From positions 39,158,501 through 39,222,500 of the forward strand of contig NC_086028.1 in assembly GCF_036323735.1 (NCBI RefSeq): a stretch of DNA of 64,000 nucleotides, read 5' to 3'. A model generated the notes under the pieces. That model had not been told where the DNA came from and searched no databases. It saw nothing but the letters and a program-made list of their open reading frames with translations. This document shows positions 1 through 10,960 of the stretch, one piece after another (the stretch's first letter is position 1; the number at the start of each line of letters is the position of its first letter). Position numbers and translations under genes: made by a program. This DNA comes from Rattus norvegicus. Its lineage: Eukaryota > Chordata > Mammalia > Rodentia > Muridae.

Positions 1-313
1 AACTTGTCAACACTTTGCTTGTATAAGGATGGTAGTGAGCCTCACAATACCTGGTTCAGGGATTTGACTTGATGAACATTATATTGATGTGTGTGAATGG
101 AATTATGTGCAGAGTTTTATGAGGACGAAAGCTTTTGCAAACAGAGGAAATGATCATTGCAAAGACCCTGTGATTAGAGTGTTCTGTTCACACATTCCTG
201 GAGTAGCAGGGAACACTTGAATAGTGGTGAATGAGCCAGAGTGGGTAGGAAGTCCTAGGTGGTGCTGCAGGATGCGACACAGCATGTAGGACTTTGTAAA
301 CTGTGATGGTTGT

Positions 314-335
314 TATTACTACAACTACAACTACA

Positions 336-409
<74 letters not shown>

Positions 410-417
410 AACTACTT
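314..417. repeat. Compound trinucleotide repeat (CTG then CTA)
   Basis: A short (ACT/ACA) lead-in is followed by about 11 CTG units and, after an interruption, about 11-12 ACT units, ending in ACA/ACT. Open frames across it are poly-Val, poly-Ala or poly-Leu artefacts. Confidence 0.9.
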
Positions 418-1384
418 CTCTTCCTCCTTTTTCTATCTTGAGTGAAATGGATGTTACCATCTGAAGGTTTTGAGGCAGAGGAATGAAATTATCTTACTAG
501 ATTTTTAAAAAGACTTTGGCTGGTTGTGTAGCCTGTACACTAGGTGGAAACAAGGGTAGGAGCAGGAAGTTAGAAGCTATTGCATAAATGGGGTAAGAGA
601 TGATGATAGTTCAGACTAAAATGACAGCCATGGAGGTTCTGAGTAGCCATCAACTTCTAGAAATATTTTTGACATTTTAGCCAAGAGCATTTGTTAATAC
701 ATTAGGTGTAGACTGAAGGAAAAAGAAGAAGAGCATGGATACAGAGTTTTGGTCTAAATTATGGAGCGTTGAAGTTGTTACCAAAGGCAAGTTGAAGAGT
801 TGCCAAAGAAATGACCCAGGATGTAGGGCAGTGCTAGAATGCACACATAGTGTCATGAGGTCCTGGGCTTCATCCTCAGCCCCACAAAACAAAAATACAA
901 GAGATTTGCCAGAGTTGATTTTTGTGAGAGGGGAATATCAGTAGTTATGTTTTCAATGTCTAATTTAAAATATCTGTTAGAAATGTTGGAATAAACATTT
1001 AACACATAAAAATTATGTTTCTAAGAGAAGACTGAACTAAAGAGTTAAAATTTATAGTCATTGGGTTGTAGACATTATTTTCAGTTGGGAAAATTATGAA
1101 ATTATCAATGTAGAGCATATACATAGAGAATAGAAGAGGTGTTAAAACTTACAGTCACTGGGATGTAGACATTCAGTTGGAAGAATTATGAAATCACTAA
1201 TATAAAGAATATACATAGAGAATAGGGTCACACCTCGTGATCACAGCATGGAACTCTGAGGAAGGAGATTGCCACTGTTTCCACGCCTGCCTGGTATGAG
1301 TGACGGTGGGCGGGAGAAGATAGGAGTGGGTGGCATTTGTCTTAGGAAAAAATGTCAGAATAAATTGGTAAATTAAGGGGCAGA

Positions 1385-1561
1385 GGGGCTGGAAAGAGCT
1401 CTAAAAGCACTGGCTGCTCTTCAGAGGTCCTGAGTTCAATTCTCCTCAACCACATGGTGGCTCACAACCATCTGTATTGAGATCTGATGCCCTCCTCTGG
1501 CATGCAAGCATATATGCATATAGAGCACTCATACATAAAATAAATAAATCTTCGAAAAAGA
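1385..1561 (+). repeat. B2 SINE
   Basis: The head GGGGCTGG is followed by the tRNA-like body, the ACCACATGGTGGCTCACAAC block, the CTGATGCCCTC block and an ATAAAATAAATAAATC tail, as in rodent B2. It is moderately diverged. Confidence 0.85.
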
Positions 1562-1627
1562 GACAGAAACAGATACATATTCACCCAGTGTCTAGTGGCG
1601 TCATGAAAGCCAAGTTAGTAAAAATGG

Positions 1628-1815
1628 ATGGGCTAGGCATGTAGCTTAGTTGTAGGGCACTTGTCTGTCACATGTGAGGCCTTGGGCTCAGTTCTCAGGG
1701 AGGATTGGGGGATTCTATTTTCAAAAGCTAGGCATGATAGCACATGCCTGGAATACCAGCATTTAGGAAGTGGAGGCAACAGCATTAAGACCATGTTTCA
1801 AACAAAAACCAAAGT
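1628..1815 (+). repeat. B4-type SINE
   Basis: An ID/tRNA-like head (TAGCTTAGTTGTAGGGCAC) is followed by a B1-like half (GCACATGCCTGGAATACCAG). That order is typical of rodent B4. Confidence 0.7.
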
Positions 1816-1954
1816 TACAAAGGAAGGGGATAACATTCATGTGTTCAATTTAATTTAGTTCCATTTCCTTGAATGTGTACTGAGTGCACAGCATGTGAAA
1901 ATAATACAATTAGGCATCATTGTGGTTTGAATTTGAAATCTCCTCCCCCTGACA

Positions 1955-1980
1955 CCCCCCCCCCCCCCCGCACACACACA
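1955..1980. repeat. Poly-C tract and short (CA)n
   Basis: Fifteen C residues (1955-1969) are followed by G and a short (CA)n. Confidence 0.9.
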
Positions 1981-2307
1981 AGCACCTGTGTTTCAATACC
2001 TTGTCCCCAGTTGGTGGCAACGTTGTTGGGAGGTTGTGGAATCTTTGGAGCAAATGGGGATCACTGGGGATAGGTCTGTCGGTCATAGTCTAGCCCTACT
2101 TCCAGCCCAAGTTTGCTCTCTTCTTGTTAATCACCAGACATGAGGAGCTTTTGCCTCACTTTTTGCCCCTCTTTACTCCCAAACAGATTGGCCCACTTTA
2201 GCCATCATGTGTTCCCCTAAAGGTAGAAACCAGAAGAAGTCTTTCCTCCTTTAAGATGCTCTGGCAGGAAGCAAGTCCATTGTGTAAATCGCCAAGACAG
2301 TGGTGTG

Positions 2308-2425
2308 TTTGTTTTTGAGAGAGGGTCTCACTATATAGCCTAGGCCGTTCCTAAATCATTATCTTCTTGACTCAGCTTCTGAAGTTCTTGGATTATAAGT
2401 GTGTGCTATCAGGCCAAGTTTAGAG
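2308..2425 (-). repeat. B1 SINE, reverse orientation
   Basis: The reversed B1 signature is present: GAGAGAGGGTCTCACTATAT at the left, and a degenerate GGATTATAAGTGTGTGCTAT on the right. It is old and diverged. Confidence 0.65.
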
Positions 2426-2533
2426 TCAGTGTTTTTATAACTTCGTAATAAATCTTAGTGACCTAGACTCTGAGTAGTGAAGTGTGACATTTAGATATCT
2501 TTCTAAAAGTTTTTACTGCTCTGGTTATTTGTC

Positions 2534-2562
2534 ATTTTTCTTTTCTTTTCTTTTCTTTTTTT
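2534..2562. repeat. (TTTTC)n simple repeat
   Basis: Several TTTTC units end in a T-run. Confidence 0.8.
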
Positions 2563-2721
2563 GGATCCAGGTTTCAGAACACATTGTCTTTCCTGTGCTC
2601 TCTGATTTCCTTTCCCATTTTTAAAGGATTTCTTATGGGAAAATATGGGCTTAAGTATGGGTCTTGGTAATTAAAAGTGTTTTAAAACCACAAAAGCTAT
2701 TAAAGAGATATGGATTCAAGT

Positions 2722-2876
2722 AGAGCACCTAACTAGCATGTGTGGGCCCTGGATTTCAGCCCCGCCAGAGACAGGTACACATGCCTATAGCACTAATAGT
2801 CAGGGAAGCTAAAAGTGGTGGGATTTTAGGGCACACAAGTTGAGACCATGACTTTAAAAAAAAAAAAAAAGGACTT
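2722..2876 (+). repeat. B4-type SINE with poly-A tail
   Basis: A truncated tRNA-like head (GTAGAGCACCTAACTAGCAT) runs into a B1-like half and ends in a 15-A tail at about 2862-2876. Confidence 0.65.
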
Positions 2877-3284
2877 TAATGTATTTCAGGATGTTTCCTG
2901 AGCCTTCTAGTAACTGTCATAGTTTCTTGGTATTGTATACACTGTAATGTTTGCACAAGAGCAGAGTGAACTAATGATACGCTTCTCAGAATGTTGTCAT
3001 AAAATGTACAGTATATCTGTAAGTACATTAACACTGTTTATGAACCTAAGCTGTATAATTTCCCAACTCGGGAAATACACTTAAGCTCACTTTTTATTTA
3101 TAAATACTATGCCAATCTTTCACTTCTTAAATTAGAACTAGCCCATAGGCATTGCTATTTATATATAGCCCATGTAGTAATTCTGATACACACACAAGAG
3201 ATTTGGGATACTATGTGTCATGCCACATTCTCCATCTCTGCTTTGCATGCATAGTATGTATGGTGTAATATATCAGCCTTGGAA

Positions 3285-3440
3285 TTTAGGTTTGGTTTGG
3301 CCATAGGGTCTGACTGTAATCCAGACTGGTCTCAACTTTTCTGTATGACCTCAAGCCTGATTGATGGTCTTCTTGCTTTAGCCTCTCAAGTGTTGGGACT
3401 CCAGGTAGCATGGTCATGATACCACCCCTTGCAAGACGGG
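3285..3440 (-). repeat. Old B1-like SINE, reverse
   Basis: The stretch has recognisable reversed B1 blocks (CTCAAGTGTTGGGACTCCAG and the preceding CCTCAAG block) and is heavily diverged. Confidence 0.5.
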
Positions 3441-4610
3441 AATTTTTATTTACATGATCCCATTTCAATACTGGTATCTAATATTTTTGTATGTGTGAAC
3501 TTTTCCTGAGAGAAGTAAGTGACTGCTCACTCCAGTTAGGTTACCAACAACAGGACAAAGTAACAGTTCTATCCAAGTAGAGGCCTGCTATCATGTGGGA
3601 AAAACCAAATAGCTGCATCACTAAAAAACCTCATTGCAGTGTGGTTGATGACTTCTTCATAAGTCCCTCACCCTTAATCTTGAGTTAAACTTCCACCCTT
3701 TATATTCTCAGCAGGTGTGCCCAACCACAGCCTATGCTTGCTGTGACTGGCCTCGAGTACAGTCCAAAACAAAACCGAAAACTTACTTAAAAAATGATTC
3801 CCCCTCCCCAACTTCCTTTAACACAATTGTATGTTTCTTGAGTATGAACTTTATAGATGATAACATCTTTTTACAATGTTGAAAGTTTAACCATACCTTG
3901 TATACCATGTGCACCTGAAGCAGAATTACATACAGCTGAGGCAGTGGCACACCTGGGCATGGCTAAAATCTCAGGTGAAGGTCTAATGACACTTTCCAGC
4001 TGGAGGGAACTCCAGGCAGGTCTGATTTAAGGGTCCTTTGCAGATGATTACAGCTGCTGTGATTAAGATGGCTATACACACAGGACAATGTTTGGAAGTC
4101 CTGAGCATTTGAATGCTTGTTAGAAAGTTACCTAACTTCTCTAAAATCAAAATACTGGAGCTTCTTTATATGGACTAAATGAGATAATGTAAAATATTTA
4201 TCAGTGTGCCTACAGATGACAATAAATGGTTGTCATATGTATTGGTTTGTCATTTGTTTGGAGAGAATGTATAATCCTTTAGTAAATTAAGACTTAGCAT
4301 TGCAATTTAATCCCTGGTGCGCATCCGTAGAGTTGTGCTTTCTTCTTTTTTCATTTTTCCACTCCTCTGTTTTTCTGATACTTTGAATTTCCTTCAAGCA
4401 TGATGTTCTAAAACTTTGTTCTGATTGCTGGTATGTCTGTGGCTTTGAACCCCCTGAGGACAATGCCTGTATCCTGATTTTTAGCTCATTATACGTTATT
4501 AAATATTCTAGCAGTAGTGATGTCGGATTAGTCTGATATTGGATGTGCTGAGATAAAATGACTTAATTTGACAAACCTGCAAAATTTCCTATTTTTCTAA
4601 AAATTGAGTA

Positions 4611-4825
4611 AGGGCCGATGAGATGGCGGGTGATTAAGAGCCCTTGCTGTTTGTTCTTCCAAGGAATCTGTGTTATTTTCCCAGCACCCTCATCAGGTAG
4701 CCAACAATCACCTGTGACTCCTGGTCTGGTCCAGGGGATCTGATGTCCTCTTATGACTTCATCTGGCATCTTAAAGCACACGGCATACACATAAATAGAA
4801 GTAAAATACTTCTTAAAGATGAATA
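4611..4825 (+). repeat. Diverged B2/B3 SINE
   Basis: The B2 order is kept: GATGAGATGGCGGGTGATTAAGA head, CCCAGCACCC, GGGGATCTGATGTCCTC and a CATACACATAAATAGAAG tail. Confidence 0.65.
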
Positions 4826-5016
4826 ACATACAGTCATCATAAAGAAGCTGAAATAGCTTGTAAAATACCTGGCTATGCTTGAAAGACAATTCAAATAGAA
4901 GAAACCTAGTTATATTTTAGAATAGAAATTCCTTTTCTGTATGGCTTCAAAACTTTTTATTTTTAAAGGAAACATCAAAGAGTATTACAGATAAATGGCA
5001 GTTTTAACTTTTTAGC

Positions 5017-5137
5017 TTTTTTTTTTTTTTTTTTTTTTTTTTCCAAAAAGGAGTCCATAGGGAGCTGAGGAGGAGAATTGTTATGAGTTCAAGACCAGCC
5101 TGGGCTACAGTGTGAGATCCTAATTCAAAATGAAGAG
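5017..5137. repeat. Poly-T tract plus B1 fragment
   Basis: A 26-base T-run ends near 5042. A B1-like fragment follows (GAGTTCAAGACCAGCCTGGG, about 5058-5137). Confidence 0.6.
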
Positions 5138-5563
5138 GGGAAAATTTTGTCGGCCAGAATTTCATCCTCATTTGGGTGCTAGTATAATTCTACCTCAAAT
5201 TTTAAAATAAAAAAATTAAGACCTAGCTTGGTTTTCATATAAAAGTTAGAGGAGCTGAGGACTGGAAACATATTTAGTGTTCTTACAATTATTTCTTAAC
5301 CTGCTTCAGATTTTAGAATAATGGTCTGTGACTCTAAACCTGTAGAATGGCCGAGTCATTTTTGAGTGAGTCACTTTGCATACTCCGTGGGTGGCTGAAC
5401 AAAGATTCTGCTGTGTGTTTTCCCAGCTAATGTACATTCAGAGGGTTCTTTGGGGGAAAAAACTTACTTATACTTCTGGACCATTTGACTTCCATTTGTA
5501 AATCCAACTAGATATATAACAGCAACACCAAATTTAGATGAGATCTTTATTCAAGAAAAGCTG

Positions 5564-5758
5564 GGGGCTGGAGAGATGGCTCAGTGGTTAAGAGTGCTTG
5601 CTCTTTCAGGAATGTGAGTTCAATTCTCAGCACCCACATGGTGGTTCACAACCATCTGTAGCTCTGTTTCCTGGGGATTCATACCCTCTAATGGGCTTTG
5701 TAGGCACCAGGCACATTCCACAACCATAAATGCAGGCAAAACACCCGTCCGTATAAAG
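5564..5758 (+). repeat. B2/B3 SINE with target-site duplication
   Basis: The clear head GGGGGCTGGAGAGATGGCTC is followed by the full-length body. The 11-bp direct repeats AAGAAAAGCTG at 5553-5563 and 5759-5769 mark the insertion. Confidence 0.85.
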
Positions 5759-5920
5759 AAGAAAAGCTGTGGAAAAGCAGCCAGCACGATGAGCCTCCTG
5801 ACATGAACATCTTTGGAAAGGTTGTAGTGGTTGTGAGTGCTATGAACTTTATCATTAAACAAGCTGAGTTGGTTAAAGTAGGGTGTGGCTGTACATAAAA
5901 ACAGAATGGTGACTTCTGGC

Positions 5921-6046
5921 ATGGCAGTGGAAACTACCATTAATGCTACCACTAATCTTTCCCACTCTTGCCTACCACTAGAGCTTTTGGACAAATGCAT
6001 AGGGTCAAGAATTCACACTGTGATGAAGTGTAATAAAGAGGTACAC
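5921..6046 (+). pseudogene. Lsm5-ps: Lsm5 processed pseudogene, 5' part
   Basis: Starting from the ATG at 5921 the reading resembles the N-terminus of LSM5, a Sm-like protein of the LSM2-8 ring that binds U6 snRNA and of the LSM1-7 mRNA-decay ring. The visible match includes NATTN, then LPLEL-DKCIGSRIH and a V-MK block of the Sm1 motif. No intron breaks the match, so this is a retrocopy. It carries substitutions and a small insertion after the start. At 6046 it stops abruptly at the LTR element, and the continuation is found at 8828, beyond the element. The 126-aa open frame on the opposite strand here is an antisense shadow. Recognition is by eye. Confidence 0.85.
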
Positions 6047-6271
6047 TGTCTTAATTAGGGTTTCCATTGCTATAAAGAGATACCATGACCAAGGCAACTC
6101 TTAAAATGGACAACATTTAATTAGGGACGGCTTACAGGTAGTTAGGATGGAGCGCTCTCAAATCCCACCCCCATAGTGACACACTCCCTCCAATAAGGCC
6201 ACATCTACTCCAATAAGGCCACACCTTCTAATAGTGCCACTCCTTAGGTCAAGTGTATTCAAAACTCCACA
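6047..6271 (+). repeat. LTR-like terminal repeat, left copy
   Basis: This is the 225-bp left copy, TG...CA bounded. It contains an internal near-duplicate of the CTCCAATAAGGCCACA block that the right copy has in altered form. Confidence 0.8.
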
Positions 6272-6980
6272 TTCCACTCCCTGACTCCCATAGGCTTGTT
6301 CAAACACATGAGTCTATGGTAACCATACCTAGCCATGGCATAATACAAAATACATTTAGCCCAACTTCACATGTCCCATAGTCTATAACAGTCTCACGAT
6401 GTTATTAAAAGTCCAAAGTTGAAAATCTCTTCAGCGATTCATGCAGTCTCTTAACTGTAATACCCTATAAAATCAAAATAAAAAAGCAGATCACATACCT
6501 CCAACATCACAGGATATATACATTACCATTCCAAAAGCTTCACGGTGAGGAAATACTGTACCAAAGCAAGACCAAAACCAGCTGGATAAACTCCCATCTC
6601 CATGTCTGATGTCCAACTCCTTTTTGCTTTGTTGACTGCAGCACAATTCTACTTGGTCAGTTCCACTTCCTATTAGCAGCTTTTCTCAGCAGGTATCCCA
6701 GGACTCTGGTATTTCAAATATCTTGGGGTCTCCAAGACAACTTCAAGTTACAGCTTCTTGTTCCAATGTCTGAGATCCTCATATGATCTTCTGGAGTCCT
6801 TCAAAAGGCTTGGGTCACATTTCTAACTCCGTGGTCTGTAGCACTCTAAGTCCTGGTTGACTCCACTCCACTGCTGCTGCTGTTCTTGGTGTTCATCCCG
6901 TGGTACTTGCGTCTCTGATTCGCTGGAGTTTTCCACTGCAGCTAGGCTTCACCAATAGCCTCTCATGGGTTCTCTTCATA

Positions 6981-7093
6981 GTGCCAAGCTTCAGCCATGT
7001 GGCTGTGGCCTTAGAGTCAAGAATAGAAAGAATTACTGGGACAATTGATGCTGGTTAGTTGGAGCTAAGAAATTGGTGGTGATTAAGAGACCA
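6981..7093 (+). repeat. Left arm of a ~110-bp inverted repeat
   Basis: The stretch from GTGCCAAGCTTCAGCCATGT to GGTGGTGATTAAGAGACCA is the reverse complement, with few differences, of 7453-7568. See the matching right arm and the findings. Confidence 0.85.
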
Positions 7094-7342
7094 ACATCAC
7101 TTAGGTGAAATCTTTGCAGTCCTGAGCCGTCAACTGTAAAATGAGGCTGCACTTTTACCCTGGCTTCACGTAGTGCCAAGTCTCAGCTGCTCTTCCTGAC
7201 CCCTTTATGCCTTCAAAACCAGTATCACCTGGATAATTCTTTGAGTCCCATGAGGTACAACCTTAGCTCTCTCTGGAACACAGCTTCTTTGTGCTCTCAG
7301 CTTCTTTGTGCTCTCAGAAAATACTTCCCAGATGATGCTGGT

Positions 7343-7347
<5 letters not shown>

Positions 7348-7377
<30 letters not shown>

Positions 7378-7450
7378 GAGCTGAGGACCAAACCCAGGGC
7401 CTTGCGCTTGCTAGGCAAGTGCTCTACCACTGAGCTAAATCCCCAACCCC
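7348..7450 (-). mobile_element. ID SINE in reverse, inside the LTR element
   Basis: A long T-run (to 7376) is followed by the reversed ID body (GGGCCTTGCGCTTGCTAGG, ACCACTGAGCTAAATCCCCA). The 11-bp duplications GCTGGTCTCTT at 7337-7347 and 7451-7461 mark insertion into the already resident LTR element. Confidence 0.93.
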
Positions 7451-7452
7451 GC

Positions 7453-7568
7453 TGGTCTCTTCTTAATCACCACCAATTTCTAACTAACCAGCATCAGATG
7501 TCCCAGTAGTCCCTTCTGTATGAATAGACTTGACTCTAAAGCCAGAGCCACATTGCTGAAGCTGGCAC
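7453..7568 (-). repeat. Right arm of the inverted repeat
   Basis: This pairs with 6981-7093. The T-rich ID insertion lies immediately to its left, so the original spacer was about 250 bp. Confidence 0.85.
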
Positions 7569-8604
7569 AGTTTGCTGCTTGCCTTTGCTGGAATATGGCC
7601 CCTTTGTTCGATTACAGTATCACCAGCTTTCTGTTTTCCTACTCCTTCATTGCCTAAGCTTGGCTATCCTGGAACTTGAACTGTAGATTGACCTTGAATG
7701 CAGAGATGTGCATGGCTCAGTCTCCTGAATGCTGGGATCAAAGGCTTGTACCACTTGCTTGTACCAAAAGCTTATGCCTAGACTTAAGCTTTTCTTCACC
7801 AAGAACCTGCTCTGTGTCCCAGGCTGGCCTTGAAACCAGAGGTCTGCTTGGCTTTGTCTCCTGGGATTTAAAATGTGTATCACCATACCTGGGTCAAAGC
7901 TTTTCATGGTCATTGTTTCTCAAGATGGGGATCACAAGTGTGCCTTCCATTTCTAGATTGTAGTTCATCCCAGATTAAACATCCAAATGAAAACAGTAAC
8001 CAGGCAGTAATGCTTAGCATGATACAACTATTACTTGTTCAACTGCAAACACATGTACAATAAGCTTAGTTGGATGGAATCTTGTCCTGAGGTGGCCACT
8101 CTTAACTGCATTTAATATTCTTGAGCATGAGATTCGGCTCCATTCTACTTCTTAGTCCCATTTATTTTTTGAACCATACATTTTGTACCTTTCCTTTCAA
8201 AGCCTACTGTGCTTGATCAAAATGCTCTTCATAAGACTAAATCAGAGAACAAAGTCTCTGCTGGGCTTTTTTGAGACTTCTTTGTCAATGCAATTAATGT
8301 AAATCTTTTTACTTTAGCCTCAGACTCTTCAGACAAGGGCAACAAGTACACATTCATCACCAAAGTACCACAAAAACAATCACTAGGTCACATACTGAAA
8401 TTTGTCTCCACTGAAACCTCTCGGACCATGTCAGCACAGTTCAAATCACCCAGAGCACCAATGTCTTCCTTATTCCTACTAGGATGGCCCAGTAAACCCC
8501 ACTTAAAGCATTCCACTACTTTCCAAAGTCCCAAAATCCACGTTCCTCCAAACAAAAGCATTGTCGCCTATCACGACAATACCCTAGTCCCTGGTGCCAT
8601 CTTC

Positions 8605-8827
8605 TGTCTTAGTTAGGGTTTCCATTATGATAAAGAGTCACCATGACCAAGACAACTCATAGTGGACAACATTTAATTGGGGCACGCTTACAGGTAGTTA
8701 GGAGGAAGCTCCCTCAAAGCCCACCCCCTCAGTGACATACTTCCTCTAATAAGGCCACACCTACTCCAACAAGGCTATACCTCCTAATAGTACCACTCCC
8801 CAGGGCAAGCATATTCAGCCCACCACA
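8605..8827 (+). repeat. LTR-like terminal repeat, right copy
   Basis: This 223-bp copy of 6047-6271 is TG...CA bounded and is followed by the TACAC duplication. Confidence 0.8.
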
Positions 8828-8978
8828 TACACTTCTAGGATTTTGACAACTTTGTTAATGTGATGCTAAAAGCACAATTTGAAATGCACCAGAACGAAGA
8901 TTACTAAGCTAGATCAAATTTGGTCAGTGGAATAACATAGCAGTGTTGGTTCCTGGAGGAGGAAAGCCTGAACTACGA
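8828..8978 (+). pseudogene. Lsm5-ps: Lsm5 processed pseudogene, 3' part
   Basis: The reading resumes exactly where 5921-6046 broke off, with LLGF, then degenerate Sm-domain sequence, then LVPGG near the C-terminus. Against the LSM5 protein it carries in-frame stops (for example at LGF-stop), small deletions and loss of the normal stop (CGA at 8976-8978). With the 5' part it accounts for nearly the whole 91-residue protein. Any 3' UTR beyond 8978 was not delimited and no A-tail is obvious. Confidence 0.83.
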
Positions 8979-9129
8979 ATGAGTTTCCTTATGCTAGAAT
9001 CTAGGTGTTGTTTGTTTTGTTTTTTACCTATTCTATAAAGTTAAGTTTCCATTAATGGGAAATGACTGAAGATGTGCACCAATTTTTCCAGGCTTAATCC
9101 TAGTTATCCTGGAAAAAATTTGATGTGCT

Positions 9130-9255
9130 TGTGTTTCTTTGAGATTGTCTTTGTGCCCCAGATGGCCTGGAATTGCTATGTAGTTCAGGCTGGATTCAAA
9201 TGTACAGAGATCTTCCTGCCTCTGCCTGTTAAGCCAGGTTTGAATATACAAAGGA
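9130..9255 (-). repeat. B1 SINE, reverse
   Basis: Reversed B1 blocks are visible (GGCCTGGAATTGCTATGTAG, CAGAGATCTTCCTGCCTCTG). Confidence 0.65.
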
Positions 9256-9559
9256 ACTGAATTCAAAGGAGTAAAATAAAATTTCTTGCTCAAGCCATAT
9301 GACTCATCAGGGTCATTTTTAGCACTGACTTTACTTTGTATAATGAACAAAGGTAGCTTCTTAACTTTGGGGGTTTTGCTGCTGCTGCTGTTCTTGTATT
9401 GATACTTAGATGGGTTTAACATTGCCCAGGGTGTCCTTAATCTTGATGTCTTCCTGCTTCAATTTCCTGAGTCCTGGAATCACCAGTCTACCATGTCTGG
9501 CTATAGTAAATAAATGCCATTCATTTAGTCACATCTTATGCAGTATAAAGTTAGCTCTT

Positions 9560-9885
9560 TGTACAGTAGTCACTTTTCTCACAGTGACGAAGTACAGATC
9601 AAAACCAACTTAAGGAAGAATTTACTCTGGCTCACGGTTTGAGGAACAGAGAGACATCGTGGTAGGAAGGCATGGCAACAGGAGCTTTGGCAGCTGGACA
9701 CATTGCACCTCCAGTCAGGATGCAGACAGGGGCTTGCTGATGCTCAGTGGACTGTCTCTTTTCTTGTCAGTATAGGACACAGTTCATGAAATTGATTGTG
9801 CAGCAATATTAGCTTTCTAGAACACCTTCATTAGACAACACCAAGAGGTGTATTATTACTTTCTAACTCTGTCAAGTTGCCAATT
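9560..9885 (+). repeat. Rodent interspersed repeat (same family as 20583-20962)
   Basis: The blocks CTCTGGCTCACGGTTTGAGG, AAGGCATGGCAACAGGAGCT and a terminal CTGTCAAGTTGCCAATTAAG match a common rodent repeat I recognise but do not name. It is LTR-like. Confidence 0.6.
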
Positions 9886-10145
9886 AAGAACTTGTGTACC
9901 TACAAGTTCAATTTTGTAGAGCCAAACAACTTCAGATTGGGAATGTTTATGAAGGGCTGTAGGATGTATTTCCATGGTGTAATGTTTGCCTGTAATGTGT
10001 GAGTCTCTGGGATTTGATCCCTCACCAATGCAAAAGTAAAAGAAAAAAGTATTGTAGATAAGATTGTGTCTATACTGAACACAGACTTTTTTTCCTTTGT
10101 CATTATTCTTTAATACCATATCACAACATTTTACCTAACATTTTC

Positions 10146-10545
10146 AGAACTGTGGTGGTTTGAGTAAGAATGGTCTCCATAGACTCTTAGAGCCGAATGT
10201 TTGGTCACCAGGGAATGGCATTATTATTATTAAAAGGTATGGCCTTAGAAAAGTGTGTTATTGAAGGTGGACTTTGAGGTTTCAAAAGCACAAGCTATGC
10301 CAAGTGGCTCTTGTGCGCTCTCGCTCTCCCTCCTGCTCCCCCACCCACCTCTCGCTTGCTTGCTCCCTTGCCTGCCTGAGGATCCAGATGTAGTACTCTC
10401 AGCTCCTCTCAAGCACCATGTCTGCCTGCATGCCTCAATGCTTCTGGACATGATGATAATGGACTAAGCCTCTGAAATTGTTAGCCAGCTCCAATTAAAT
10501 GCTTTGGTCATTGTGTCTCATCACATCAGTAGGACAAAGATTTAA
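10146..10545 (+). repeat. Rodent LTR-like repeat, related to the ends of 6047-8827
   Basis: It begins TGTGGTGGTTTGAG and runs through GATGATAATGGACTAAGCCT and CAGCTCCAATTAAATGC. I read these as blocks from the opposite strand of the family whose ends bound the LTR element. A C/T-rich insertion (10318-10376) sits inside. Confidence 0.55.
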
Positions 10546-10569
10546 TATAATAGCTCTATACTTTTTCAT

Positions 10570-10960
10570 CACTGCCTTAGTTTTTTGGGGTAAAACTAAG
10601 ACCACCAGAGACCATTACACAAACACTCTTAAAGCTGAAAAGAAATTCTTTATTGCTGGCCCGCAGCTGCATTGGGAACTTGCCCAAATCATGCAGCCCC
10701 AAGCCTGGTTGTCATACTACAGAGAGCAGGAAGCAGAACTACAGAAGCCAGAAAGCAAGTGCATTTAGGCACTTCCTGGAACTGTAGACTAGGTCTTTGA
10801 TGGATTACATCTATGTTCCTCTTTTGGCAAGTGTTGAGGCCTACATGTTACGATTTATGGTTGGAATGTTGCTTCTAACATGGTGTCTGTTTTTTGTTGT
10901 TTTTTTGGGGGTTTTTTTGTGTTTTTTTTAAAGGTCTGGGGGCCTGTTAGATTAACTAAT
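10570..10960. repeat. Probable LTR-like fragment, family not assigned
   Basis: The stretch carries AAAACTAAGACCACCAGAGA and an AAGAAATTCTTTATTGCTGG block, a style common in rodent LTRs. It ends in a T/G-rich low-complexity run near 10890-10932. The call rests on impression only. Confidence 0.35.

Larger units (their letters stand above)
6047..8827 (+). mobile_element. Complete LTR-type element without coding capacity
   Basis: The two end repeats (6047-6271 and 8605-8827) are similar, both begin TGTCTTA and end CA, and both contain the TTAGGGTTTCCATT and AAGGCCACA blocks. The element is flanked by the 5-bp duplication TACAC (6042-6046 and 8828-8832), which the split Lsm5 reading confirms. The 2.3-kb interior has no gag, pol or env frame, no obvious tRNA primer-binding site after the first LTR and no clear polypurine tract before the second. 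I recognise it as a rodent-restricted family but do not assign a name. A non-autonomous ERV-derived or MaLR-like element fits. Strand is assigned by which end abuts the 5' half of Lsm5 and is otherwise arbitrary. Confidence 0.8.

Noticed and set aside
188..460. 90-aa ORF of poly-Val/Ala
   Set aside because: It is the translated trinucleotide repeat on the minus strand.
5620..6000. 126-aa minus-strand ORF
   Set aside because: It runs antisense over the Lsm5 retrocopy and a B2 element. The meaningful reading is on the + strand.
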